Shown here one piece after another: positions 27,201 through 32,880 of a DNA stretch of 64,000 bases; the stretch's first letter is position 1, and each line of letters starts with the position of its first letter. The DNA comes from Ruminococcus gauvreauii. Its GTDB lineage: Bacteria; Bacillota; Clostridia; Lachnospirales; Lachnospiraceae. The stretch lies in assembly GCF_025151995.1 (NCBI RefSeq), contig NZ_CP102290.1, forward strand, positions 868,001-932,000, written 5' to 3'. A model generated the notes under the pieces. It saw nothing but the letters and a program-made list of their open reading frames with translations. It made no database searches and had not been told where the DNA came from. The translations under genes and the position numbers were made by a program.

Positions 27201-28254
27201 CGTCCGGGAGCATGCCCAGCTGCTCATCAATGGATGCAATGCCTCCCTGCAGCTGTTCGATCCCCTCCTGCAGCGCCGTTTTCTGTGACTGAAGCTGTTC
27301 CGTCATCTCATCCGCTGCTAAAGCTTCCGCCGCCTCATCGATTTTTGCCTGAGCCTGGTCAAAAAGCCCGCCTTCCTTCAGCGATTCCTCCAGCACCTGC
27401 AGAGTCGTGTTCACCATAGTAAGGCCGTTCTCGAGATCCGTCTCATTTTTCAGGAGTTCAGACTGCGCACTGTTCAGCTGGCTCTGCGCCTCCGGAAGCT
27501 GACCGAGGAGCTGTTCCTTACCCGCTTCCAGCTGAGATCGCCCGCTGTCGATCTCGGCCTTGGCATCTGACATCTTCTGTTCAGACTCCTCAAGTTCTGT
27601 CCTGGCGTCATCCAGCTTCTGCTGTGCCTCAGCAAATTCTCCGCTCACAGCATTCCTGACTCTGTCGTTTACTTCATCAATCTTTTCCTGCCGGATCAGC
27701 ACCTGAATGCTCTCCTCGACAGTTCCCGAAGTGGAAACAGAAGCCACTCCCTCCAGACTCTCCAGGTCTGAGAGAATCTGCTGATTCGTCAGGTCTGAGA
27801 TAGCCACGCTGTCCAGCCCGTCTTTTTCCACCGCTGCCACCATCACCGGCATCATCTCCGGATTCAGTTTCATGATGATGGGGCTTCCCACGGTGTCGTC
27901 CCAGTAGGAACCGATCTGGTCCAGATTTTCCCGCATCTCCAGACTGACAGAGTCCATGCTCGTGGACTGCGCAAACTGAAGGATCACCAGAGAAAGATTC
28001 TCCCTGGAAACCGACTGCATATTCTCAATATTGCTGACCGTCGCCATGGCCTCCTCGATCGGCTTTGTCACGGTCTCCTCCACCTCAGACGGGCTTGCCC
28101 CCGGATAGGTGGTCAGGACAATCGCGTATGGAAGATTAATGTTCGGAAGAAGATCCGTGGTCATTTTCGTAAATGATACAAACCCCAGGATCAGGATCAG
28201 AACCACGCCAACCACGACGGTATATGGCTTTTTCACACTGAACTTAGATAGCAT
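24244..28254 (-). CDS. RND-superfamily efflux permease with long coiled-coil insertion
   Basis: This 1336-residue membrane permease has the layout of an AcrB/CusA-type RND transporter. There is an N-terminal helix then a periplasmic-type loop (MTTDLLPNINLPYAIV, TTYPGASPSEVEETV), central helices with the LSGLALGVGMLVDNSIVVIEN motif, and a second half ending in ATMAAGVGTGSDMMQGMAVV and GTLLTLFVVPCIYDAL. Unusually, about 300 residues (about 196-498) are a Gln/Glu/Leu-rich coiled coil between the first and second parts of the external domain, not present in classical RND pumps. In a one-membrane cell it may replace a membrane-fusion partner; that is inference. The ATG at 28254 has AAGGGGAG upstream. 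It is expressed from a near-consensus promoter under a TetR operator. Confidence 0.92.
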   Translation of the reverse strand: MLSKFSVKKPYTVVVGVVLILILGFVSFTKMTTDLLPNINLPYAIVLTTYPGASPSEVEETVTKPIEEAMATVSNIENMQSVSRENLSLVILQFAQSTSMDSVSLEMRENLDQIGSYWDDTVGSPIIMKLNPEMMPVMVAAVEKDGLDSVAISDLTNQQILSDLESLEGVASVSTSGTVEESIQVLIRQEKIDEVNDRVRNAVSGEFAEAQQKLDDARTELEESEQKMSDAKAEIDSGRSQLEAGKEQLLGQLPEAQSQLNSAQSELLKNETDLENGLTMVNTTLQVLEESLKEGGLFDQAQAKIDEAAEALAADEMTEQLQSQKTALQEGIEQLQGGIASIDEQLGMLPDGDLKTQLAAQKEELEKQLAQAQEALNAVDGQILLLESSAAELETQRQNLADARAELESQKAELLNTKTTLESYQEQLNTGKLTLDGALAELNSQQISATIEMSSAQAQLILGEAQLEQGETQITAGKEQLEDGQEELDEQKSKALKSADVTKTITADMVSQILTAQNFSMPAGYVSEDNARYLVRVGDKFQNAEEMRDLVLFDMGLDGLEPIRLSDVADVITVDNSSEVYASVNGQPGVLLTMQKQTGYATSEVSDRILDYFDSAQKTDDGLHFTVLMDQGIYIDMVVNSVLENLMYGAVLAIIVLYLFLRDVRPTSIVACSIPISVLTAVVLMYFSGITLNIISLSGLALGVGMLVDNSIVVIENIYRLRGLGYSRKKAAVAGARQVAGAIMASTLTTICVFLPIVFTEGITRQLFVDMGLTIAYSLLASLFIALTLVPMMSAGMLKNVKEQRQPMFDRLLSAYGNVMKKVLRLKPAVLLGTLILLGVSGWLCVSRGLVYMPEMESTQASINITMPEGATLEETGNMSDEIMERLSDLPDVESIGAMAGSDSGMALLGMGGGSDTETATMYLTLREDMELSNDELVDEILSRTEDLNCEVDVSASSMDMSALGGSGISVEIKGKDLDRLQTLAAEVAGLVEQVPGTAEVSDGLEESAEEERIVVNKEKASKYNLTVAQVFQQISAKLAESKAATTITTDTKDYDVDVTDENTKTYTRSDVKKFNLTYMDKDGEEQEVAVTKVVDFVDAKGMTAISRDAQSRYVSVSASIAQGYNVTKVAAAVDKELKAYDVPEGYTIEMAGEDETIRESMTELMKMLLLAVAFIYLIMVAQFQSLLSPFIVMFTIPLAFTGGFLGLLLTGQDLSIIAMIGFIMLSGIIVNNGIVLVDYINQLRREGTEKKEAIIEAGKTRMRPIMMTALTTILGLATMAAGVGTGSDMMQGMAVVVIGGLLYGTLLTLFVVPCIYDALNRRKYRSEGEEELDEI

Positions 28255-28280
28255 ACTGATACTCCCCTTATCTTTTTCCG

Positions 28281-28294
28281 ACCGACCGGTCGGT
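28281..28294. promoter_or_regulatory. TetR operator upstream of RND pump
   Basis: Perfect 14-bp palindrome ACCGACCGGTCGGT just downstream of the RND promoter -10. This sequence type is common for TetR/AcrR repressors. Confidence 0.8.
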
Positions 28295-28303
28295 TCTGAA
28301 GTA

Positions 28304-28333
28304 AGTATACGCATTATCACATCAAAATGTCAA
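28304..28333 (-). promoter_or_regulatory. Promoter of RND-tetR operon
   Basis: Minus strand TTGACA (28328-28333), 18-base spacer, TATACT (28304-28309). The operator at 28281-28294 overlaps the expected transcription start. Confidence 0.75.
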
Positions 28334-28401
28334 GTGTGTATGCATATTCTGACGCTTTCCGGAAAGTTTCCCATTCCATAGCAGGCCCTGTCATAGCAAA
28401 C

Positions 28402-28433
28402 GAGCTGCCCATGCATAAAATGCCGGGCAGCTC
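28402..28433 (-). terminator. Hairpin after M56 gene
   Basis: GAGCTGCCC (28402-28410) pairs with GGGCAGCTC (28425-28433). Only a weak T-tract follows on the minus strand, so it may be a partial terminator of the blaI-blaR-type operon. Confidence 0.5.
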
Positions 28434-28445
28434 CTCTGCTGTCAC

Positions 28446-29798
28446 CTACTGTACATTCTCCGCTTCCAGTATACTCTGTGTCTCCTGCAGATCATGTACG
28501 GTTTTTTCTTTATTCTCCTGAGTTATCGTCCCACTCCATGCTTTTCCATCGACATGAACTTCAGCCTCTTCCACTGCGGCTACATCACTGTCGTAACCGT
28601 CGGATGACTTTTCGCCGTCATCATCTGCAGTTATCGTCGCGTATTCCACCTGATCAGTGCTCGATCCCTCCTGATTCTCCGGTTCCGCCACGGCATCGAC
28701 AGATTCACTCGTAGCTAAACTCTCCGTTTCTTCTGCCTTTATCGCTTCTGCCGCGGCTGCACCCGATACAGACTCAGTTCTCGGTCCCTCCTGCTCCTCC
28801 GCTTCCAGTACGGCATCGACAGATTCGCTCGAAACTGAACTCTCCATTTCTTCTGCCTTAATTGTCTCTGTCGCGGCTGCACTCGATGCAAACGCTGTTG
28901 TGATCCCCGCTGCCAGTGCCAATGCGGCTGCAACTGCGGTGACCGACGCTTTTTTATATTTCATAATAGATTCAATCCTTTCTTTGATCGCATATCTGCT
29001 GAAACTTTTCGCCAAACCCGCTCCTCCCCTGTTTTCCTGCATCTGGATCAGCGTCAGCGCATAAGACGCCCTGGTGCTTATCCCCGATTCTTTTAATACT
29101 CCCTCGTCACATGCCAGCTCGATATCCCTGTTGACCAGAACATACATGATCCATACCATTGGGTTAAACCAGTATATGCATACCGTGATCAGCATAACGA
29201 TACTCTTCAGGATATCCAGCCTTCTGATATGCAGAAACTCATGGAGCAGGACATAGTTAAGCTGTGCCTCACCCGAACATTCAAGTGATGCCGGAAGCAG
29301 TATCACAGGTTTTGCCACGCCATATGTCAATGGCGTTGTTATTCTGTCACTCACTCTGACACTGATTTGCCGCCTTATTCTGTGCTGTGCCAGCCATCTG
29401 TCAATATTTTCGTTTCCGGCCGGCACAGAAGAAGCAAATCCCCGTCTGCTCTGTACATTCACGATCGTGAAACAGGCAGCCAGGATTACGCTCCCGGTTA
29501 TCCATACAGCCATACACAAAAATGACGATCCGCTGCGCAGTGCCAGATCAGCTTTACCGCCGCCAATCGATCCGGATGACAGAAAAGAACCTGTCATTTC
29601 CTGTACAGGCGTTCGTTCAAACAGGCAGAATATGCTGATGGGCGACGAAAATGAGAATGGTACAAACAGACGAATCACCGGTATCAGCCACAGGAGCTGA
29701 AACAACTGCTTCGGCAGTTTGTCAAGCGCCGCTGTTCTCATCACGATTATGGCAGCAATGATACATGCCGCCGAAAGATTCATTTGCAGAATACTCAT
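28446..29798 (-). CDS. BlaR1/MecR1-type M56 metallopeptidase with repeated acidic tail
   Basis: The 450-residue membrane protein has four N-terminal hydrophobic helices and the zinc-protease signature LLHEFLHIRR (HExxH, residues 186-190) with downstream ELACDE (227-232), as in BlaR1/MecR1 M56 sensors. After a helix near residue 280-300 the exterior domain is not a penicillin-binding sensor. It is a low-complexity acidic region with two copies of a 40-residue repeat (ETIKAEE...SESVDAV and EAIKAEE...SESVDAV) and a short tail. It lies 10 bases downstream of blaI, the repressor it would cleave. The signal sensed is unknown; absence of the beta-lactam domain argues against simple beta-lactam sensing. 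Confidence 0.88.
   Translation of the reverse strand: MSILQMNLSAACIIAAIIVMRTAALDKLPKQLFQLLWLIPVIRLFVPFSFSSPISIFCLFERTPVQEMTGSFLSSGSIGGGKADLALRSGSSFLCMAVWITGSVILAACFTIVNVQSRRGFASSVPAGNENIDRWLAQHRIRRQISVRVSDRITTPLTYGVAKPVILLPASLECSGEAQLNYVLLHEFLHIRRLDILKSIVMLITVCIYWFNPMVWIMYVLVNRDIELACDEGVLKESGISTRASYALTLIQMQENRGGAGLAKSFSRYAIKERIESIMKYKKASVTAVAAALALAAGITTAFASSAAATETIKAEEMESSVSSESVDAVLEAEEQEGPRTESVSGAAAAEAIKAEETESLATSESVDAVAEPENQEGSSTDQVEYATITADDDGEKSSDGYDSDVAAVEEAEVHVDGKAWSGTITQENKEKTVHDLQETQSILEAENVQ
28660..28895 (-). repeat. Tandem duplication in M56 gene 3' half
   Basis: Two adjacent ~120-bp units encode the acidic repeats ETIKAEE... and EAIKAEE... of the M56 protein; DNA identity is high, suggesting recent duplication. 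Confidence 0.6.
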
Positions 29799-29808
29799 AA
29801 TCTCATCC

Positions 29809-30165
29809 TCACTCCGTCTCTTTTACAATCCTTCTCAATTCTTCCACAAGGTGTTCAGGCAGGTCTTTTCGTTCCAGAAGCGTGTTGATCAACAGGCCAG
29901 ATGACCCGTCGAACATCTTATCAATCAGTTGATCCACTTCCGCTTTTTGTGCTTTCTCCCTGCTGATCAGCGCATGACACATGAAGTCCGGCTCCGAGCG
30001 CTGCACTGCTCCCTTATTAATCAGTTTCTTTATAATCGTATATGTGGTGGTACGCGACCACCCAACTTGCCTGTTCAGTTTCTCCACAAGCTGTTTCGCT
30101 GTCATATCACCCTCTTTCCACAATAGTTCCATTACATTCAGTTCTGAATCAAAAAACTTCATCAT
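29809..30165 (-). CDS. BlaI/MecI-family repressor
   Basis: This 118-residue winged-helix repressor shows ELNVMELLWKEGDMTAKQLV, the recognition region GWSRTTTYTIIKKLINKGAV, and the dimer/cleavage region of BlaI/MecI. It is cotranscribed with the M56 protease (10-base gap), which is expected to inactivate it by cleavage. Two 16-bp palindromic operators (30183-30198, 30215-30230) lie upstream, one across the promoter. The start at 30165 follows AAGGAAG. Target genes may be elsewhere. Confidence 0.92.
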   Translation of the reverse strand: MMKFFDSELNVMELLWKEGDMTAKQLVEKLNRQVGWSRTTTYTIIKKLINKGAVQRSEPDFMCHALISREKAQKAEVDQLIDKMFDGSSGLLINTLLERKDLPEHLVEELRRIVKETE

Positions 30166-30182
30166 ATGATTTACTTCCTTTC

Positions 30183-30198
30183 GTCTACTGCAATAGAC
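30183..30198. promoter_or_regulatory. BlaI-type operator 2
   Basis: GTCTACTGCAATAGAC, an imperfect 16-bp palindrome in the blaI leader. It begins exactly 32 bases from the matching site at 30215. Confidence 0.65.
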
Positions 30199-30213
30199 TG
30201 CTAGCATGCCTTT

Positions 30214-30242
30214 AGTCTACAGCAGTAGACCAGAGAAGTCAA
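30214..30242 (-). promoter_or_regulatory. blaI promoter with operator 1
   Basis: Minus strand TTGACT (30237-30242), 17-base spacer, TAGACT (30214-30219). The palindrome GTCTAC-AGCA-GTAGAC (30215-30230) covers the -10 and part of the spacer, so the repressor would block RNA polymerase. Confidence 0.7.
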
Positions 30243-30306
30243 TCCTTTTTACAGGATTTATTTTTTCTTAATAAATCCAGGCAACTATTCAGGATTATTG
30301 ACATCA

Positions 30307-30344
30307 CAAAACGCTGTGTGGTTTTTATCCCACACAGCGTTTTG
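30307..30344. terminator. Perfect hairpin terminator upstream of blaI
   Basis: CAAAACGCTGTGTGG (30307-30321) pairs perfectly with CCACACAGCGTTTTG (30330-30344). It would end the minus-strand transcript that starts at the B12 riboswitch promoter, about 500 bases upstream. Confidence 0.75.
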
Positions 30345-30395
30345 CATGTCATTAAAGTGGATGAGGCTGCTTCGGTGCAATCACGAGCGTTTATA

Positions 30396-30456
30396 CAGTT
30401 AAGAGGAAATATTGAAATTATTTTAGTTGCGGAGGAAAAATAATTCAATTTAACTG
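30396..30456. repeat. AT-rich inverted repeat downstream of B12 riboswitch
   Basis: CAGTTAA/TTAACTG outer arms and ATTGAAATTATTTT/AAAAATAATTCAAT inner arms form a long imperfect hairpin in the minus-strand transcript. No ORF of convincing quality covers it. Confidence 0.5.
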
Positions 30457-30460
30457 TTTA

Positions 30461-30595
30461 CTAACCTAAGCATTCACCCTGCCGTTTAATCTTTGCATAA
30501 TCCGTATTATTAAGGTCCTTAGCCGTTTGTTTATTCTTGGCATTCCATAAAAAAATGCCTACTCCGTTAATGAAAGTAGACACGAAATTTGTCAT
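30461..30595 (-). CDS. Doubtful 44-residue ORF after B12 riboswitch
   Basis: An ATG-started 44-codon frame begins MTNFVSTFINGVGIFLWNAK and ends QGECLG. It is the only ORF between the riboswitch and the next terminator that looks protein-like, with an amphipathic or membrane-like start. Against it: no Shine-Dalgarno sequence is visible, the start codon lies inside an inverted repeat (AATTTGTC...GACAAATT, 30587-30606), and a terminator-like hairpin at 30549-30581 lies within the frame. I treat it as possible but unproven. Confidence 0.25.
   Translation of the reverse strand: MTNFVSTFINGVGIFLWNAKNKQTAKDLNNTDYAKIKRQGECLG
30549..30581 (-). terminator. Candidate expression-platform terminator of B12 riboswitch
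   Basis: On the minus strand GTCTACT pairs with AGTAGGC, followed by ATTTTTTT (30549-30581). It lies about 60 bases after the aptamer and could be the B12-dependent stop. Confidence 0.5.
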
Positions 30596-30642
30596 ACGAC
30601 AAATTAGGATGTTAAACTTTGCACGGAAGTTTCAACCTTGTA

Positions 30643-30817
30643 CACAATAAGCAGGTTTCCTGACTTATAGATCATCGCTCTATTTCCCCTTCTCATACTC
30701 TCGTACAATGGGATTATGAAATATTGCTCCCTAAATACAGTGACCGGATCGCTTGGGATTCGCACCCAATTCCCTCTTCATCAAAAAAACTTTTGTTTCC
30801 CCGATGCACTTACTGTG
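30643..30817 (-). promoter_or_regulatory. Cobalamin (B12) riboswitch aptamer
   Basis: Read on the minus strand it has the conserved segments of the class. They are GGGTGCGAATCCC (complement of 30755-30767), GGTCACTGTA (30736-30745) and the 3' B12-box-like TCAGGAAACCTGC (30651-30663). The closing helix P1 is CACAGTAAG with CTTATTGTG (30809-30817 and 30643-30651). These elements and their order match cobalamin riboswitches. No cobalamin transport, synthesis or B12-enzyme gene follows on the same strand within the transcript; the next gene is blaI, after a strong terminator. It is divergent from the SGNH hydrolase on the plus strand. Confidence 0.85.
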
Positions 30818-30840
30818 GTAATATGGAATTATACAAGTAA

Positions 30841-30869
30841 ATCTTACCATACCTGAAGAAAGGCGTCAA
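30841..30869 (-). promoter_or_regulatory. Promoter of the B12 riboswitch transcript
   Basis: Minus strand TTGACG (30864-30869), 17-base spacer, TAAGAT (30841-30846). It would start about 15 bases before the riboswitch P1 helix. Confidence 0.55.
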
Positions 30870-30877
30870 GTATTTCC

Positions 30878-31483
30878 ATGAAAAAAATTCTTTTTATCGG
30901 TGACAGCATCACCGACAGTCACCGGCTGTTTACAGAATCTCCCTTTGATCTGGGGGACGGCTATGTGTCAGTGGTCCGTGAAATGCTGCCAGCAGACAAA
31001 TATAAAATCATAAACAGAGGCCACGACGGTTTTACGTCCGAGGACGTATGCAAATGTCTTGATCGGGACTGCCTTGCGCTTGCCCCTGATCTTGTCACCC
31101 TGCTCGTCGGGGTAAACGATATCCCGGTTGAATTGTATACGGACCGTCCGCGAATTCCCGCAGAATTCACACGGTACTGCCGGCGTATTCTGGAGAATAT
31201 CACATCGTCCGGAATCCCTTCTCTCATTTTACTGGAGCCCTTTATCTTCTCATCACCAGCACAATACCTGTGCTGGCATCCCTTTATCCGTCAGGAAAGT
31301 GAAATTCTCCAGGAACTGGCTTCATGCTTCGGCGCTGTCTTTCTTCCTCTCCATGAACGGATGAATGCACAAAATGATGACCGCGGCAATTCCATCCTCA
31401 CCACGGACGGCATTCATCTGTCAGAAGCGGGCAGCCGTCTGCTTGCCTCGTCATGGCTTGCATGTGCCGCCCCGCTTCTGTAA
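30878..31483 (+). CDS. SGNH/GDSL-type hydrolase
   Basis: This 201-residue esterase/lipase-like enzyme has block I FIGDSITDS with the nucleophile Ser10, block II glycine in INRGHDGFTS, block III GVNDIP with the oxyanion Asn, and block V DGIHLSEAG with the catalytic Asp and His. The family removes acetyl or acyl groups from carbohydrates or lipids; the substrate is not predictable. No signal peptide is present, so it is cytoplasmic. The start is divergent from the B12 riboswitch transcript, sharing a short promoter region. Confidence 0.92.
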   Translation: MKKILFIGDSITDSHRLFTESPFDLGDGYVSVVREMLPADKYKIINRGHDGFTSEDVCKCLDRDCLALAPDLVTLLVGVNDIPVELYTDRPRIPAEFTRYCRRILENITSSGIPSLILLEPFIFSSPAQYLCWHPFIRQESEILQELASCFGAVFLPLHERMNAQNDDRGNSILTTDGIHLSEAGSRLLASSWLACAAPLL

Positions 31484-31487
31484 CACA

Positions 31488-31676
31488 TTACTCCTGATTC
31501 ATCTCGCGCTTGCGTTTTGTGACAAGGCCGCCGATCCTTCCTGTCTCTTTCGCTGAAAGGGTCCTCCATCCATTTTCCAGTACACGGTCCAGCAGTCCAA
31601 GCTCCTCAGCGATCTCATATTTCAGCTGTTCTTCCGGAGATATTTGATGTAGGTCGATATCCTTATTTTTCTTCAT
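31488..31676 (-). CDS. Alpha/beta-type small acid-soluble spore protein
   Basis: The 62-residue protein matches the clostridial alpha/beta SASP family. The germination protease site region is KYEIAEELG, followed by RVLENGWRTLSAKETGRIGG and a basic end TKRKRE. SASPs coat spore DNA and protect it from UV and chemicals, then are degraded by GPR at germination. It converges on the SGNH gene (5-base gap). A hairpin just upstream (31681-31715) places its Shine-Dalgarno GGAG inside a stem. Expression by SigG in the forespore is assumed from the family. Confidence 0.88.
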   Translation of the reverse strand: MKKNKDIDLHQISPEEQLKYEIAEELGLLDRVLENGWRTLSAKETGRIGGLVTKRKREMNQE

Positions 31677-31680
31677 AAAA

Positions 31681-31715
31681 AAGTCACACTCCTTTTCTCT
31701 TTGGAGTATGACCTT
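31681..31715 (-). other. Leader hairpin covering SASP ribosome site
   Basis: AAGTCACACTCC (31681-31692) pairs with GGAGTATGACCTT (31703-31715) with A/C bulges. In the minus-strand mRNA the GGAG of the Shine-Dalgarno lies in the 3' arm and is followed by CTTTTTT then the ATG. It could act as a terminator on either strand or as a translation-control hairpin. Confidence 0.55.
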
Positions 31716-31742
31716 TTTTTTCTGTTTTATTCTTTATTTCGG

Positions 31743-31896
31743 GTAACAGTTCAGGACGGCGGGGAAATTGGTGCAGAAAGCTGCGTCAAGCTTGCTTGTA
31801 AGTCGCTTTTACGCACCAATTTCCACATTGGATGAACATCCGATGCTTCTTGACCGGCTTTTTCGGTCAAGAAGATACGCCGTCCTGAATAGTTAC
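31743..31896. mobile_element. IS66-like MITE, copy 1 (8-bp TSD)
   Basis: This 154-bp element has no ORF. It begins GTAACAGTTCAGGACGGCG and ends with the inverted CGCCGTCCTGAATAGTTAC (17 of 19 matched). Flanks TATTTCGG (31735-31742) and TATTTTGG (31897-31904) are an 8-bp target duplication with one change. Inside are three hairpin arms: 12 bp (31763-31774 with 31813-31824), 9 bp (31826-31834 with 31837-31845) and 11 bp (31846-31856 with 31864-31874). Ends starting GTAA with 8-bp duplications are typical of IS66-family elements, so it is probably a non-autonomous derivative. A second copy lies at 46780-46932. It sits at the stop codon of the PspC gene. Confidence 0.9.
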
Positions 31897-32078
31897 TATT
31901 TTGGAATAATAATTGCGGCTATAATGTATGCCAGAATTCCGGAACCTCCAAGGCATGAAAACAATACCCAGCCGAGTCTCACAAGTGTTGGATCAATGTT
32001 AAAATATTCCGCAATTCCGCCGCATACACCTGCAAGCATGTAATTTGTTGATGAACGATATAATCTCTTATTTTCCAT
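31896..32078 (-). CDS. PspC domain protein
   Basis: The 60-residue protein is almost entirely a PspC domain. RLYRSSTNYMLAGVCGGIAEYF gives the basic and Gly-rich segment, with NIDPTLVRLGWVLF and a C-terminal membrane helix (about residues 38-58). PspC domains anchor envelope-stress partners in the membrane. It is the last gene of PadR-DUF1700-DUF4097-PspC, 16 bases after DUF4097. A MITE is inserted exactly at its stop codon (TAG supplied by element end; the ancestral stop would have been TAA). Confidence 0.9.
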   Translation of the reverse strand: MENKRLYRSSTNYMLAGVCGGIAEYFNIDPTLVRLGWVLFSCLGGSGILAYIIAAIIIPK

Positions 32079-32094
32079 TACGATTCCTCCTTAT

Positions 32095-32880
32095 CTATTT
32101 TTCAAAATCAATCGTGATATCTCCCACGCTGCATTTCGCATCGATCGTTCTTTTCGCTGCTTCACTTCCGATCTCTATGTCGTCATTTACATGCCACTCC
32201 TGGTCCCCATAGGAAAGACGCCCCAGGCTGCATTCGCCCGAAAAATAATAATCAGCCATACTTTCCGTCATTGTGCATGCGATCCGCCCGGCTGAACAGT
32301 CAAAATCCGATTCGCTGCTCTCAAGCAGAGCAATACTGATGGATCCGGCCCCAACTTCGAAGTCCGCATCCTCCGCCCTAATAAGTCCGTCACACACGAA
32401 TTCCCCGCCTCCTGCATCTACAGTCACTTCCTGTGCAGTCAGGCGATCTGTTTCCAGGCTCCCGCCCTTGATATTCAGTTCCGCACTTTTCAGATCCATG
32501 TTATCCGGAAGATAAATTCTCGCGACACCGCCCTTACTTCCCCAGCGGCCTTTGCTGCTGACCACAAGTGTATCTCCCTCCGTGCTCACATTGATCTTTG
32601 TCCTGGACTGATCGGCGTCAACTTGAATATCTTTATAATTGCCATGCTCGATCTCAAACTTTCCAGCCTTCATATCCACTCTGATCCGGCGGATGTCTTC
32701 GGCATCTGCACTGGCTGCCCCGGTGATGTTCTCACTGATGTCCGAGATTCCTCTGTAGTGAAACGGGACAGAAATTCCCTCAAATGTGCCTCCCATGATC
32801 AATCCCGCCAGTCCCAGTCCGATCCCGGCGATCATAAGGATTCCGCATGCGATGAAAACCCCTTTAAACAGCTTTTTCAT
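32095..32880 (-). CDS. DUF4097-type beta-helix membrane-anchored protein
   Basis: The 261-residue protein has one N-terminal membrane helix (FIACGILMIAGIGLGLAGLI) and then a repetitive beta-strand domain of the DUF4097 kind (RVDMKAGKFEIEHG, GGVARIYLPDNMDLKSAELN, VDAGGGEFVCDGL). The domain would face the exterior. The ATG at 32880 follows AGGAGG; it overlaps the DUF1700 gene by 17 bases. With DUF1700, PspC and PadR it forms a common Firmicutes envelope-stress set. Biochemical function is unknown. Confidence 0.88.
   Translation of the reverse strand: MKKLFKGVFIACGILMIAGIGLGLAGLIMGGTFEGISVPFHYRGISDISENITGAASADAEDIRRIRVDMKAGKFEIEHGNYKDIQVDADQSRTKINVSTEGDTLVVSSKGRWGSKGGVARIYLPDNMDLKSAELNIKGGSLETDRLTAQEVTVDAGGGEFVCDGLIRAEDADFEVGAGSISIALLESSESDFDCSAGRIACTMTESMADYYFSGECSLGRLSYGDQEWHVNDDIEIGSEAAKRTIDAKCSVGDITIDFEK

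Noticed and set aside
30239..30448. 69-codon minus ORF after the B12 riboswitch
   Set aside because: It reads through the perfect terminator hairpin at 30307-30344 and has no protein-like pattern.
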